From the NCBI GenBank assembly GCA_024401305.1, contig JAKSLI010000006.1, forward strand, positions 16,235 to 80,234: a stretch of 64,000 bases of DNA, read 5' to 3'. The DNA is from Bacteroidaceae bacterium. Its GTDB lineage: Bacteria; Bacteroidota; Bacteroidia; Bacteroidales; Bacteroidaceae. The notes beneath the pieces were generated by a model that saw only the letters and a list, made by a program, of their open reading frames with translations, had not been told where the DNA came from and did no database searches. Positions 31,725 to 40,123 of the stretch are shown piece by piece; positions within the stretch are counted from its first letter, which is position 1, and the number at the start of each line of letters is the position of its first letter. The position numbers and the translations under genes were made by a program.

Positions 31725-31732
31725 TAACTTTG
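31725..31732 (+). promoter_or_regulatory. -7 box of the AraC-type regulator gene
   Basis: TAACTTTG followed by C on the plus strand, about 70 bp before the ATG at 31801. Confidence 0.65.
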
Positions 31733-31800
31733 CACCTTGAAAAGAGGACTCACATAACCTCTTGCCTCATACATTTTACCTCTTACCTCTTTCTGCAAGT

Positions 31801-32865
31801 ATGACGGAGACTCAATTACTACATACCGTGTTCAGCATACTGCCTTGCGCTGTATGTCTGTTTTGGCTCATCTGCTTTCTTGTTCAAAGCAACAGGAACG
31901 ACATGCCTAAGCGCTACTTCATGGGCTACATCGCCACATGCGTAGTGCTGTATTTCTGTCATGCCCTATTCTTCACCGTCGGACTGTCGTATGCTATGGA
32001 ATGTCTTTGGACTCTCTGCTCACTCTCTGTCTATCCACTGTTCTATGGCTACCTCTGCCGACTGACATCAAGCAGTTACAAGATTACGAAGCTACTGCCA
32101 TGGCTCTTGCCCGGAATCGTTGTGGCACTGTCAAAATTTCTGTTTCCCGAAGCGGGAATGGACAGGGCGAGGGTAGCCGTTTTTGCCTGTCAGATCATCG
32201 GCGTATGCTATTTCGGCATCAAGAAACTCAAGACTTTTGACCGCGAACTACAGTCGGTATATGCCGATACGGAAGGGCGCAATACTACTGCTGTGCATCA
32301 CCTGCTAATCGCAATAATCACCGTAAGCATCCTCGCTGGCGCAGCAAACTCAGTCGGCAAGCAGTTCTTCGGCGAGAGTCTGTGGCTGCTAGCTCCAATA
32401 TCGCTGAGCTTTTCCGCGCTGCTTTTCGCTCTAAGCTACATCTGTTTCAACAGAGATTTTACTATTGACAACATCAGCTCCAACAATGAGGAAGGAGAAG
32501 AGCAAGATCTCGCAGACCCACAGGAGCAGACGGAGCAGATAGGCAAGCGATTTGAGGAACTGATGATAGCCCAACGCTTCTTCATAAGGAAGGATCTCAA
32601 GATAGACGATATTGTGAAGGAGATTGGCTCCAATCGCACCTACGTTTCAAACTACATCAACCGAACATACAATTGCTCTTTCTCCGAATACACCAACAAA
32701 CTGCGAATAGAATATGCCAAGACGCTACTGGCAAGCTCTGCCAAAGGGACAAAGCTTTCGCAGATAGCCGAGGAAGCCGGCTTTGCCAGCGAGCAGTCTT
32801 TCTACCGGAACTTCAAGAAATTCGTCGGCATGACACCGATAGAATGGGCAAAAGTCAATTTGTAG
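31801..32865 (+). CDS. Membrane-spanning AraC-family transcriptional regulator
   Basis: A 354-residue protein with six or seven N-terminal membrane helices (about 8-225) and a C-terminal AraC-type double helix-turn-helix (about 250-350: 'KIDDIVKEIGSNRTYVSNYI', 'GTKLSQIAEEAGFASEQSFY', 'FKKFVGMTPIEWAK'). This architecture senses a signal at the membrane and binds DNA directly. The ATG at 31801 was preferred to a TTG at 31762. It is divergent from the beta-helix/repeat/peptide operon, with a candidate operator between them, so it probably controls that operon. Confidence 0.88.
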   Translation: MTETQLLHTVFSILPCAVCLFWLICFLVQSNRNDMPKRYFMGYIATCVVLYFCHALFFTVGLSYAMECLWTLCSLSVYPLFYGYLCRLTSSSYKITKLLPWLLPGIVVALSKFLFPEAGMDRARVAVFACQIIGVCYFGIKKLKTFDRELQSVYADTEGRNTTAVHHLLIAIITVSILAGAANSVGKQFFGESLWLLAPISLSFSALLFALSYICFNRDFTIDNISSNNEEGEEQDLADPQEQTEQIGKRFEELMIAQRFFIRKDLKIDDIVKEIGSNRTYVSNYINRTYNCSFSEYTNKLRIEYAKTLLASSAKGTKLSQIAEEAGFASEQSFYRNFKKFVGMTPIEWAKVNL

Positions 32866-32879
32866 CAAAATTTTCTAAA

Positions 32880-32905
32880 CAGCGAGAGTGTGTTCTATTG
32901 AAATA
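32880..32905 (-). pseudogene. Relic of a small-peptide gene
   Basis: A 26-nt segment matching 28304-28329 at 24 positions. In the peptide gene this stretch encodes 'ISTEHTLT'; here on the minus strand it encodes 'ISIEHTLAV' and then a stop. No start or N-terminus survives. It sits 15 bp past the AraC-type regulator's stop. Confidence 0.5.
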
Positions 32906-32918
32906 ACACTAGATCGAC

Positions 32919-32994
32919 TAATGAGTATTGAGTAATGACTAATGACAGCGTCCCGAACGGACTTCATTACTCAACAGTCATTACTCAACAGTCA
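32919..32994. repeat. Heptamer-armed inverted repeat, copy at SSS gene 3' end
   Basis: Left arm of four heptamers (TAATGAG, TATTGAG, TAATGAC, TAATGAC), a core GCGTCCCGAACGGAC, and a right arm of four heptamers in reverse sense (TTACTCA and ACAGTCA alternating). It abuts the stop codon of the transporter gene at 32995. The 34939-35014 copy at the other end of that gene has the same core reversed. Confidence 0.8.
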
Positions 32995-34542
32995 TCAGCG
33001 CTTATACCCATAAACGGTGAGAGCCTTGTCGGCAAGCGGTGTCTTGAAGAAGAGCGAAGCGATGTAGCCCACGATGAGTACGATGAGATGGCTATATACG
33101 CCGAGCATGTATGTGGAGTGAGGGAAGTTCCATGAGCCGAGGTCGAGGAGCAGCTGCTTGCCATTGCCCATGTCGAACTCCGTGGATGTGAGCACGGCGT
33201 AGGCAGTGAAGAGCACGGAGGCGGCAATGCCTACCATCAAGCCACGATTGTTTGCACGGCGGGAGAAGAGTCCGAGGATCAGTACGCCGACGATGCCGGC
33301 AGAGAAGATGGCGTAGATGGCAAAGAGGGAGCCTAGCAGACTCTGTCCGCCCCACCTGAGATAGAGCGTGGCGATGTAAACGGCAAGAACGCCCACGACG
33401 AGCACGGCAACCTTTCCGACGCGGAGCTTCTGGCGGTCGGTGGCATTCTTCCTGATGCGTCCGTAATAGTCCTCGACGATGACTGCCGATATGCAGTTCA
33501 CGTCGGAGTCAACGCTGGAGATGCCTCCTGCCACAAGTGCCGCGACGATGAGTCCCGTTATTCCGACTGGCATCTGCGTCTTTATGAACTCTGGAAAGAC
33601 CTTGTCGTTTGCAATGCCTTCTGGAAGGAGTTCGGGATTCTGCTGATAGAACACGAGCAGGCATGTGCCGACGAACATGAACAGCGCCCATGCTGGTACG
33701 CTGAGTCCCACGCCGACGAAGGTGGCACGCTCCGCCTCCTTGTCGCTGCGTGCCGCAAGGTAACGCTGCACGAGACTCTGGTCAGTGCCGTATTTCTGGA
33801 GTGCGAAGAAGAAGCCGTTGAGCACCATGACGAGGAATGTCGTCTCGACAAGGTTCCAACGGTCGGTGCCGAGATTTATCAGGTTATGCTCCGAAGACTC
33901 ATGGACAACGGTAGCGAGACCGCCATCGATGGAGGTGAGAAGGACCACTATTGCCACCACACCGCCAAGAACGAGCAGGAAGCCTTGCACCACATCCATC
34001 CAGATGATGGCTTCCATGCCGCCGAGATAAGTGAGCAGTATGACCGCCACGCCGATGGCAACAACAATGGTCTGCGCATCGACGAGTCCTCCGGCAAAGA
34101 CTTCCGTAGCCGATGCCATGAGATAGATGATGGCTGCCATCTTCGCGAAATGCTCCACGAGGAAGGCTAGGCTGATGTAATAGCGTGCGAAGGAACCGAA
34201 ACGCCGCTCGAAATATTCGTAGGTGGAGAGTTTTATGACCTTTCTGTACAAAGGCACGATGAAGCCTATGGCTCCAACAAGAACAATCGGCAGCATCAAG
34301 CCCTGCACGAGCAAGACCCAGTCGCCGCCGTAAGCATATCCCGGATAGGCAAGGAATGTTACCGAGGAGATTATCGTGGCAAACATCGACATGCCGACAG
34401 CCCACGCAGGTATATTGCCGCTGGCTGCGTAATAGGCGTCGGTGGATTTCTGCTTGCGCGAAAACCACACGCCACAAACAACTGCCAGAAGGACCGAGAC
34501 AATGACTATTGTGGAGTCTATCCAGTGAAGAATACTATGCAC
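32995..34542 (-). CDS. Sodium:solute symporter (SSS family)
   Basis: A 515-residue inner-membrane transporter with about thirteen spans ('STIVIVSVLLAVVCGVWFS', 'YYISLAFLVEHFAKMAAIIY'). Family features include 'SKST..YYAASGNIPAWAVGMSMFAT', the 'GG(M)EAIIWMDVVQGFLL' segment and 'GISSVDSDVNC'. The N-terminal arrangement is like that of Bacteroidota SSS proteins used for sugar or sialic-acid uptake, but the substrate cannot be read. GC content appears higher than in the neighbours. Both flanks carry related heptamer-armed inverted repeats, and a G-rich hairpin precedes the start. Confidence 0.9.
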   Translation of the reverse strand: MHSILHWIDSTIVIVSVLLAVVCGVWFSRKQKSTDAYYAASGNIPAWAVGMSMFATIISSVTFLAYPGYAYGGDWVLLVQGLMLPIVLVGAIGFIVPLYRKVIKLSTYEYFERRFGSFARYYISLAFLVEHFAKMAAIIYLMASATEVFAGGLVDAQTIVVAIGVAVILLTYLGGMEAIIWMDVVQGFLLVLGGVVAIVVLLTSIDGGLATVVHESSEHNLINLGTDRWNLVETTFLVMVLNGFFFALQKYGTDQSLVQRYLAARSDKEAERATFVGVGLSVPAWALFMFVGTCLLVFYQQNPELLPEGIANDKVFPEFIKTQMPVGITGLIVAALVAGGISSVDSDVNCISAVIVEDYYGRIRKNATDRQKLRVGKVAVLVVGVLAVYIATLYLRWGGQSLLGSLFAIYAIFSAGIVGVLILGLFSRRANNRGLMVGIAASVLFTAYAVLTSTEFDMGNGKQLLLDLGSWNFPHSTYMLGVYSHLIVLIVGYIASLFFKTPLADKALTVYGYKR

Positions 34543-34544
34543 GA

Positions 34545-34594
34545 TAAAGCCTCTCCCCCCAGCCCCCTCCCCATAATAATGGGAGGGGGAGTAA
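34545..34594. repeat. G-rich hairpin R3, copy 2 (reverse)
   Basis: Reverse complement of the 13484-13532 hairpin with few differences; GGGAGGGGG arm and C6 run. It lies directly upstream of the SSS gene start and could affect its 5' leader. Confidence 0.7.
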
Positions 34595-34639
34595 TATGTC
34601 TTGCAGGAGGAGTTATATTTTTTATGTTATATGATAGGG

Positions 34640-34882
34640 TGTCCAGTTTATGGTTCTGGTTTAGTTAGGATTTTTAGTAGGATTTTTGGTTAAGATTTTG
34701 AGAAGCTATGCTTCGACCATCTAAATACTATCGTTGAGATATTTTCTGTAAGATTTTAAGTAAAGATTTTAAAATCATAACAAAAAATCTTTCTGAAAAT
34801 AATGAAAGGTATTGATATTTAGGTCGCTGCGCTCAAAATCTTATTGAAAATCTTACAGAAAATCTTTACTGATAACTGGACA
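34640..34882. mobile_element. MITE-like element R5, copy 1
   Basis: A 243-bp AT-rich element with terminal inverted repeats TGTCCAGTT/AACTGGACA, internal repeated AGATTTT/AAAATCT units and a GATTTTAAAATC centre; no coding capacity. A second copy in the same orientation is at 36987-37231. Flanking sequence has GTTATA on both sides. Confidence 0.75.
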
Positions 34883-34938
34883 TCCTAGTTATAGATATAT
34901 GAATTTATATTACGCTTTGCTCATCCCCCTAAAGCGAG

Positions 34939-35014
34939 TATTGAGTAATGACTAATGAGTAATGAAGTCCGTTCGGGACGCCGTCAACAGTCATTACTCA
35001 TTACTCAACAGTCA
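34939..35014. repeat. Heptamer-armed inverted repeat, copy at hisC 3' end
   Basis: Left arm TATTGAG, TAATGAC, TAATGAG, TAATGAA; core GTCCGTTCGGGACG; right arm ACAGTCA, TTACTCA, TTACTCA, ACAGTCA. It ends 6 bp from the hisC stop. Related to 32919-32994 with the core inverted. Confidence 0.8.
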
Positions 35015-35019
35015 TTGCC

Positions 35020-36060
35020 TCACTGCTCAATATTCCTGAGCGCCTTGAGGAGTTCCTCGTTTTCGGATTTCGAGCCGATGGTTATTCTCAGGCAGTCGCC
35101 GCAGAGGGCTATCTTGCTGCGGTTGCGAACGATAATGCCGAGGTCAACGAGATAGTTGTAGATAGCAGTGGCGTTAGGCATCTTTGCCAGGAAGAAGTTG
35201 GCGCTGGTAGGGTAAACCTTCTCGCAGATAGGCAGCACCTTCATCGCCTCTATCATCTTAGCGCGTTCGTGGAGAAGAATCTTCACCCATTCGTCAACCT
35301 GGAAGAAGTCTGACACTATCTCCTTCGCCTTCTGCTGCGTAAGCATGTTGATGTTGTAAGGATACTTCACCTTATTGAAGATGGCAATGATGTCAGGATG
35401 CGCGAATGCCATGCCCAAGCGGAGTCCCGCCGATGCCCATGCCTTGCTCATCGTGTTGAGCACTATCATGTTAGGATATTTCTCCAGCTCGTGTCGGAAG
35501 GAAGGAGATGGCGAGAAGTCGCTGTAAGCCTCGTCTATGACAACGAGTCCGCCGAACTCCACAAGCACCTTCTCTATCTGTTCACGGCAGATGTCGTTGC
35601 CGGTAGGGTTGTTTGGCGTGCAAATCCAGATAGCCTTGGTGTTCTCGTCGCAAGCGGCAAGCACCTCGTCGGCGTTCATCTGGAAGTTTTCGTCGAGGAG
35701 AACCTTGCGATATTCCACATCATTGATGTCGGCACATACCTTGTACATGCCGTAAGTAGGCTCGATGGCAACAACATTGTCGATGCCAGGGCGAGTGAAA
35801 CTGCGATAGACAAGGTCGATGGCCTCATCGGAACCGTTGCCAAGGAAGATGCACTGAGCAGGAACGCCCTTCACCCTGCCGATCTGCGCCTTGAGCTCGC
35901 GCTGAAGGGGGTCTGGGTAACGGTTGTACGGACCGTTGTAAGGATTCTCGTTGGCATCGAGAAACACATGTGCTTCCTTGCCAGAATACTCATCGCGAGC
36001 AGAGCTGTAAGGTTCAAGTGCCCAGATGTTTGGGCGTGTGAGTTCCTGTAAATTTTTCAT
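35020..36060 (-). CDS. hisC: Histidinol-phosphate aminotransferase
   Basis: A 346-residue PLP enzyme that makes L-histidinol phosphate from imidazole-acetol phosphate. Features: '[17 protein letters not shown]' at the N-terminus, '[13 protein letters not shown]', 'CTPNNPTGN', '[10 protein letters not shown]', and the PLP-lysine motif '[17 protein letters not shown]'. The arginine of '[11 protein letters not shown]' is near the end. Normal length. It is separated from hisD by an unrelated exported protein gene and several repeats, so it has probably lost its place in an ancestral hisG-hisD-hisC operon; hisB is not in the window. Confidence 0.95.
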   Translation of the reverse strand: MKNLQELTRPNIWALEPYSSARDEYSGKEAHVFLDANENPYNGPYNRYPDPLQRELKAQIGRVKGVPAQCIFLGNGSDEAIDLVYRSFTRPGIDNVVAIEPTYGMYKVCADINDVEYRKVLLDENFQMNADEVLAACDENTKAIWICTPNNPTGNDICREQIEKVLVEFGGLVVIDEAYSDFSPSPSFRHELEKYPNMIVLNTMSKAWASAGLRLGMAFAHPDIIAIFNKVKYPYNINMLTQQKAKEIVSDFFQVDEWVKILLHERAKMIEAMKVLPICEKVYPTSANFFLAKMPNATAIYNYLVDLGIIVRNRSKIALCGDCLRITIGSKSENEELLKALRNIEQ

Positions 36061-36074
36061 TTTATTCTTTTTGT

Positions 36075-36248
36075 TCGCGACTAGTCGCGAGGGTAAAGGC
36101 TAAAGGGTAAAGGGTAAAGGCTGTTGAGTAATGACTGTTGAGTAATGACTTCCCGTCCTATATCTCAAATCCGAGAGGCTGTCATTAGTCTTTAGTCTTT
36201 ACTCATTACTCTTTAGCCTATAGCCTCAGGTTTCGACCGCGAAACCTG
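36075..36248. repeat. Modular heptamer element E1
   Basis: Perfect palindrome TCGCGACTAGTCGCGA (36075-36090), eight contiguous heptamers (36093-36148; GTAAAGG, CTAAAGG, CTGTTGA and GTAATGA forms), a central spacer, six reverse-sense heptamers (36181-36222; GTCATTA, GTCTTTA, CTCATTA forms), then hairpin CAGGTTTCG-ACCG-CGAAACCTG (36227-36248). It fills the hisC/next-gene spacer. The same cap-arm-core-arm-cap plan recurs at 38953-39105 and 46778-46893. Confidence 0.8.
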
Positions 36249-36250
36249 AA

Positions 36251-36946
36251 TTATTTCTTTTTCTTGACCACATAGACAGGGCGGATTGACAATCCTTCAT
36301 AGAATAAATTCCAACTGCTACGTATGGTCTTTCTGCCTTCATTGAACCTCAATGCCCATGATGATTCATTACCACCTTTTGTTGAAGTCCAATAGCAGCC
36401 TAACCACTCGGTGTTAGGTGACTTACCGTCTTCATATTTGTAGTTTGCTGCAGGAAGGAAAATCCAGTTACTGTTTCCTGCCTTCTTGCTCTTTACCTTG
36501 AATCCCTTAACACCATTAAGTTCAGTCTGTTCCCAGTTACAGTATTTGCGGAGTTCGTCGAAATGTCCAAGGTTAGGCATTCTCCAATTGCCTCCCCAAT
36601 GAGAAAACGCGGCATCATAAATTTCGGTGCCAGCAATATCCAGAGGAAGTGGTCTTGGTGTAGGCATACCAACACCTTCCGGTTTGAGATGCATGTATGT
36701 CTTGTCGTCATAATACGACTTTGGCTGCAATTCTGCCCATGCGAAGTAATCGCCGAACGCCTCTGGTGAAGCTGCGCCGAGATTGCATGAAGCCCAAAGC
36801 GTACCTGAAGGCAAGCCGAGATCAACTGCTTCTACTGAAACCTTCTGTCCCTTGACAATAACAATTTGTTCAATACCAGTCTTTGACTGTGCCGAAGCAC
36901 TGACAAACAATGTAACGGCAAATAATAAAGCAAGAAAATGTTTCAT
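36251..36946 (-). CDS. Exported protein of the Fibrobacter-type paralogous domain family
   Basis: A 231-residue protein starting at 36946 ('MKHFLALLFAVTLFVSASAQ' signal peptide). The mature part has the pattern 'DLGLPSGTLWASCNLGAASPEAFGDYFAWAE', 'GGNWRMPNLGHFDELRKYC' and 'YWTSTKGGNESSWALRF', ending 'LSIRPVYVV', as in the Fibrobacter succinogenes major paralogous domain common in Prevotella. Role unknown, likely surface or periplasmic. Its position between hisC and hisD, with a modular heptamer element on one side and a MITE-like element on the other, suggests insertion into a former his operon. Confidence 0.85.
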   Translation of the reverse strand: MKHFLALLFAVTLFVSASAQSKTGIEQIVIVKGQKVSVEAVDLGLPSGTLWASCNLGAASPEAFGDYFAWAELQPKSYYDDKTYMHLKPEGVGMPTPRPLPLDIAGTEIYDAAFSHWGGNWRMPNLGHFDELRKYCNWEQTELNGVKGFKVKSKKAGNSNWIFLPAANYKYEDGKSPNTEWLGCYWTSTKGGNESSWALRFNEGRKTIRSSWNLFYEGLSIRPVYVVKKKK

Positions 36947-36986
36947 AAGCAAGTAATCATATTTATTTTTAGGTTATTATATAGGG

Positions 36987-37231
36987 TGTCCAGTTTATTG
37001 CTCCATTTTTAGTTTAGATTTTTAGCATGATTTTAAGTCGAGATTTTGAGAAGCTTTGCTTCGACCATCTAAATATAACCGCAAAAAAATTTTTAGCTTG
37101 ATTTTTAGTTTAGATTTTAAAATCAATACTGAAAATCTTTCTGAAAATAATGCAAGGCATTTATATTGTAGTCGCTACGCTCATAATCCTCACTGAAAAT
37201 CTCACTGAAAATCTTTACTTAAAACTGGACA
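36987..37231. mobile_element. MITE-like element R5, copy 2
   Basis: A 245-bp element with the same TGTCCAGTT/AACTGGACA ends and interior as copy 1, in the same orientation. A direct repeat TTATTATATA lies on both sides (36974-36983 and 37238-37247), consistent with target-site duplication. No coding capacity; mobilisation would need an enzyme encoded elsewhere. Confidence 0.78.
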
Positions 37232-37337
37232 CAATAGTTATTATATACAATTTGGCATTATAGTTTGGACTCTTTTAGACAAAAAACATTAAAAACAACG
37301 CTTCGCTAAAAACAAGGTCGCAGTCAACTGAAGATTA

Positions 37338-37399
37338 TCAATAAATTATACTTATACAACTGATGCACACGATAAGTATAATAAGTTAAATTTATTGAT
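37338..37399. repeat. Palindromic element R2, copy 2
   Basis: Same ends as the 13091-13164 element (TCAATAAATT..ACTTAT and ATAAGTATAATAAG..ATTTATTGA) with a shorter, different middle. Confidence 0.65.
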
Positions 37400-37439
37400 C
37401 AGATATAGTTTTCAGTCGAAATGTTTTTCCTGTTTTTTG

Positions 37440-37557
37440 CATGAAAGAGAAGAAACTCGTAGAGTGATGCTTTGAATTTGGGATTTTGTCTGTGAGCTTG
37501 CTCACTAGGAAAATCACGAAGGCAAAGCATCAATGGCAAAGCCATCTTCTCTTTATG
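37440..37557. repeat. Nested long hairpin downstream of hisD
   Basis: A 118-nt near-continuous palindrome: outer arms CATGAAAGAGAAGA/TCTTCTCTTTATG, inner arms GATGCTTTG/CAAAGCATC (37466-37474 and 37523-37531), then GGATTTT/AAAATC and a GTGAG-CTTG-CTCAC tip. T-rich sequence follows on the plus strand. It may terminate transcripts or be a defective mobile element. No other copy seen. Confidence 0.7.
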
Positions 37558-37642
37558 CGGTTTTTATTGTTTTTGTTTTATCATCATCTGACATTGTGCC
37601 TAATCGTATATAGTTTCCATTATAAAAATCCTTTTTACACAG

Positions 37643-38938
37643 TTACTTATTATTATTTTTCAGGGATTCAATACGCACTGTCATCGCGTTCTTGTGGGCA
37701 TCAAGGCTTTCGGCAGCTGCCATGAGTTCAACGGCGCGACCGATAGAGCGGATGCCATCCTCAGAGAGATGCTGGAAAGTGACCTTGCGCATATAGGAAT
37801 CGAGGTTCACGCCGCTGTAGCATGTTGCCCAGCCGTGGGTTGGGAGCGTGTGGTTTGTGCCTGAAGCATAGTCGCCAGCGCTTTCGCAAGCGTAGTTTCC
37901 GAGGAATACGGAACCAGCGTTGATGACCTTCTCGGCAAGCATTTCGTACTTGTCTGATGCAAGGATGAGGTGCTCTGGAGCGTAAGCATTGCTGAGAGCC
38001 ATAGCCTCCTCGTAGTCTTTCACGAGAACGAGAGTTGAGTTCTCGAGAGTCTTCTTCGCCATTTCCATGCGTGGAAGCAACTCCACCTGGCGCTCAACCT
38101 CTGCCTTAACCTTCGCGAGCATGTCCTCATCGGTAGAGATAAGGATGACCTGAGAGTCGATGCCATGCTCTGCCTGTGAGAGAAGGTCGGCTGCAACGAA
38201 CTCAGGATTGCTTGTCTCGTCAGCAACAACGCAAACCTCGCTTGGTCCTGCCGGCATGTCGATAGCCACATCACCAAGAGAGACAGCCTGCTTTGCAGCC
38301 ATCACGAAGCGGTTGCCAGGACCGAAGATCTTGTAAACCTTTGGCACGGATTCCGTTCCGTAAGCCATTGCACCGATAGCTTGAACGCCGCCAATCTTGT
38401 AAATCTTGCTAACGCCAGCTATCTCCGCAGCAGCGAGAATAGCAGGATTGACCTTGCCTTCCGCGTTTGGAGGTGTGCAGAGAACAATCTCCTTGCAACC
38501 GGCTATCTTGGCAGGAATGGCAAGCATGAGGACAGTAGAGAAGAGAGGTGCCGTGCCGCCTGGGATGTATAGTCCTACCTTCTCGATGGCAACACTCTTC
38601 TGCCAGCAGCGAACGCCAGCGCAAGTCTCTACGACCTGTCCTTCAAACTTCTGGCTCTCATGGAACTTCGAGATGTTTGAGTGGGCAAGACGAATGGCGT
38701 CAAGCAGTTCGGCAGAGACTTCCTTCATCGCAGCGTCAATCTCTTCCTGAGAGACGAGAAGCGCAGAAAGCTCCGCCTTATCAAACTTCCTTTCATACTC
38801 CTTCACCGCCTCATCGCCACGAGCCTTGATGTCAGCGAGGACAGTAGAGACAGTCTCGTTGAGCGAAGCAAGGTCAATGACTGGGCGAGCGCAAATGGCA
38901 GCGTAGTCGGAAGTTTGTGGGTTCTTTATTATTTTCAT
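37643..38938 (-). CDS. hisD: Histidinol dehydrogenase
   Basis: A 431-residue zinc enzyme that oxidises histidinol to histidine in two NAD-dependent steps. Motifs include '[33 protein letters not shown]', '[14 protein letters not shown]', '[15 protein letters not shown]', '[13 protein letters not shown]' and the C-terminal '[16 protein letters not shown]', with the expected catalytic and metal-binding Glu, His and Asp residues. Length typical. It follows hisG after a 168-bp spacer occupied by modular heptamer element E2. It is complete. Confidence 0.96.
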   Translation of the reverse strand: MKIIKNPQTSDYAAICARPVIDLASLNETVSTVLADIKARGDEAVKEYERKFDKAELSALLVSQEEIDAAMKEVSAELLDAIRLAHSNISKFHESQKFEGQVVETCAGVRCWQKSVAIEKVGLYIPGGTAPLFSTVLMLAIPAKIAGCKEIVLCTPPNAEGKVNPAILAAAEIAGVSKIYKIGGVQAIGAMAYGTESVPKVYKIFGPGNRFVMAAKQAVSLGDVAIDMPAGPSEVCVVADETSNPEFVAADLLSQAEHGIDSQVILISTDEDMLAKVKAEVERQVELLPRMEMAKKTLENSTLVLVKDYEEAMALSNAYAPEHLILASDKYEMLAEKVINAGSVFLGNYACESAGDYASGTNHTLPTHGWATCYSGVNLDSYMRKVTFQHLSEDGIRSIGRAVELMAAAESLDAHKNAMTVRIESLKNNNK

Positions 38939-38952
38939 TGTGGAGGATTTAT

Positions 38953-39105
38953 CCCAGCGGAAAACCGCTGGGCACAGTGGCTAATATGCGCGAGAAAAGG
39001 CTACAGAGTACAGGCTACAGAGTACAGGCTTTCCATCCGGAGGTTAGCCTTTAGCTTTTAGCCTTTAGCTTTTAGCCTTTAGCCTTTACCCTCGCTCAAG
39101 AGCGA
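38953..39105. repeat. Modular heptamer element E2
   Basis: Cap hairpin CCCAGCGG-AAAA-CCGCTGGG (38953-38972); four heptamers TACAGAG/TACAGGC alternating (39002-39029); core TTCCATCCGGAGG; seven heptamers TTAGCCT/TTAGCTT (39044-39092); cap hairpin TCGCTC-AA-GAGCGA (39092-39105). It fills the hisG-hisD gap. The CCATCCGGA core recurs reversed at 46829-46845 and in 55870-55880 and 56302-56313. Confidence 0.8.
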
Positions 39106-39106
39106 A

Positions 39107-39958
39107 CTAGAGTATCATTTTCTCGATTGGAGTGACGAGGATGCCCTGAGCGCCGAGTTCCTTGAGCTTTCCGATGATGTCCCAGAAAGTCTTCTGGTCG
39201 AGGACTGCGTGAACTGAACACCAATCTGGATCAGCGAGAGGGATGATCGTTGGACTCTTCAAGCCAGGAAGAACATCGATGATCTCCTGCATCTTCTCCT
39301 TAGGAGCGTTCATGCGGACATACTTCTTGTCCTCTGCCTGACGAACAGCCTCCATGCGGAAGAGAATCTGTGCGAGAATATCCTTCTTCTCCTGAGTGAG
39401 ATTCTTGTTGCCAATGAGCAAAGCCTCGCTCTGCATAACGACTTCCACCTCGCGGAGGTTGTTGCTTACGAGAGTAGAACCGCTGCTCACGATGTCGAAG
39501 ATAGCATCAGCGAGACCGATGCCAGGGGCAATCTCCACAGAACCAGTGATGACATGAACATCAGCAGTAATGTTATTCTCCTTAAGGAACTTATTGAGGA
39601 TAACAGGATATGAAGTGGCAATCTTTTTTCCGTTGAACCATTCAAGACCCTTATAGTCGATAGCCTTTGGAATGGCGAGCGAAAGACGGCACTTAGAGAA
39701 GCCGAGACGCTTGATGATCTCTGCGTCCTCTGCCTTCTCGCAGAACTCGTTTTCACCAACAATACCTACATCAGCTACACCTGAAGCCACACTTTGTGGA
39801 ATATCGTCATCACGAAGATAGAGCACCTCAAGTGGGAAATTTGACGACTGCACGAGCAATGTGCGCTTTGAAGAACCGATCTTGATGTCGGATTCCGTGA
39901 GCAGATTCATTGTGTCTTCGTAAAGTCTGCCCTTGCTCTGAATAGCAATTCTTAACAT
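39107..39958 (-). CDS. hisG: ATP phosphoribosyltransferase
   Basis: A 283-residue long-form HisG, the first enzyme of histidine synthesis, coupling ATP and PRPP. Features: 'LRIAIQSKGRLYEDTMNLL', 'RDDDIPQSVASGVADVGIVGENE', 'GSVEIAPGIGLADAIFDIVSSGSTL' (PRPP-binding region) and a C-terminal regulatory domain ('LPGLKSPTIIPLADPDWCSVH') for histidine feedback. Upstream is a -7 box at 40047-40054. It is the first gene of the his set, divergent from the lytic transglycosylase pair. No leader peptide rich in histidine was seen. Confidence 0.95.
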   Translation of the reverse strand: MLRIAIQSKGRLYEDTMNLLTESDIKIGSSKRTLLVQSSNFPLEVLYLRDDDIPQSVASGVADVGIVGENEFCEKAEDAEIIKRLGFSKCRLSLAIPKAIDYKGLEWFNGKKIATSYPVILNKFLKENNITADVHVITGSVEIAPGIGLADAIFDIVSSGSTLVSNNLREVEVVMQSEALLIGNKNLTQEKKDILAQILFRMEAVRQAEDKKYVRMNAPKEKMQEIIDVLPGLKSPTIIPLADPDWCSVHAVLDQKTFWDIIGKLKELGAQGILVTPIEKMIL

Positions 39959-40046
39959 CTTAATATTTAGTTTTTGTATGTTTACAAATTACAATTTGTT
40001 AGTTTTTACGCACCTAAATGTGTAAAAGTATCTTAAAAATACGGCG

Positions 40047-40054
40047 CAAAGATA
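40047..40054 (-). promoter_or_regulatory. -7 box of hisG
   Basis: TATCTTTG followed by C on the minus strand, about 90 bp before the hisG ATG. Confidence 0.6.
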
Positions 40055-40096
40055 CTATTTTTTTACAGAAACAATGCAGATTTGTACAAAAAACAC

Positions 40097-40104
40097 TAAT
40101 TTTG
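40097..40104 (+). promoter_or_regulatory. -7 box of the transglycosylase pair
   Basis: TAATTTTG followed by C on the plus strand, 20 bp before the TTG start at 40124. Confidence 0.6.
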
Positions 40105-40123
40105 CGCCAAAATATTAAGATAA

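Noticed and set aside
34640-37231. Composite transposon carrying hisC
   Set aside because: The two MITE-like copies have their own flanking direct repeats, so separate insertions are simpler; no transposase lies between them.
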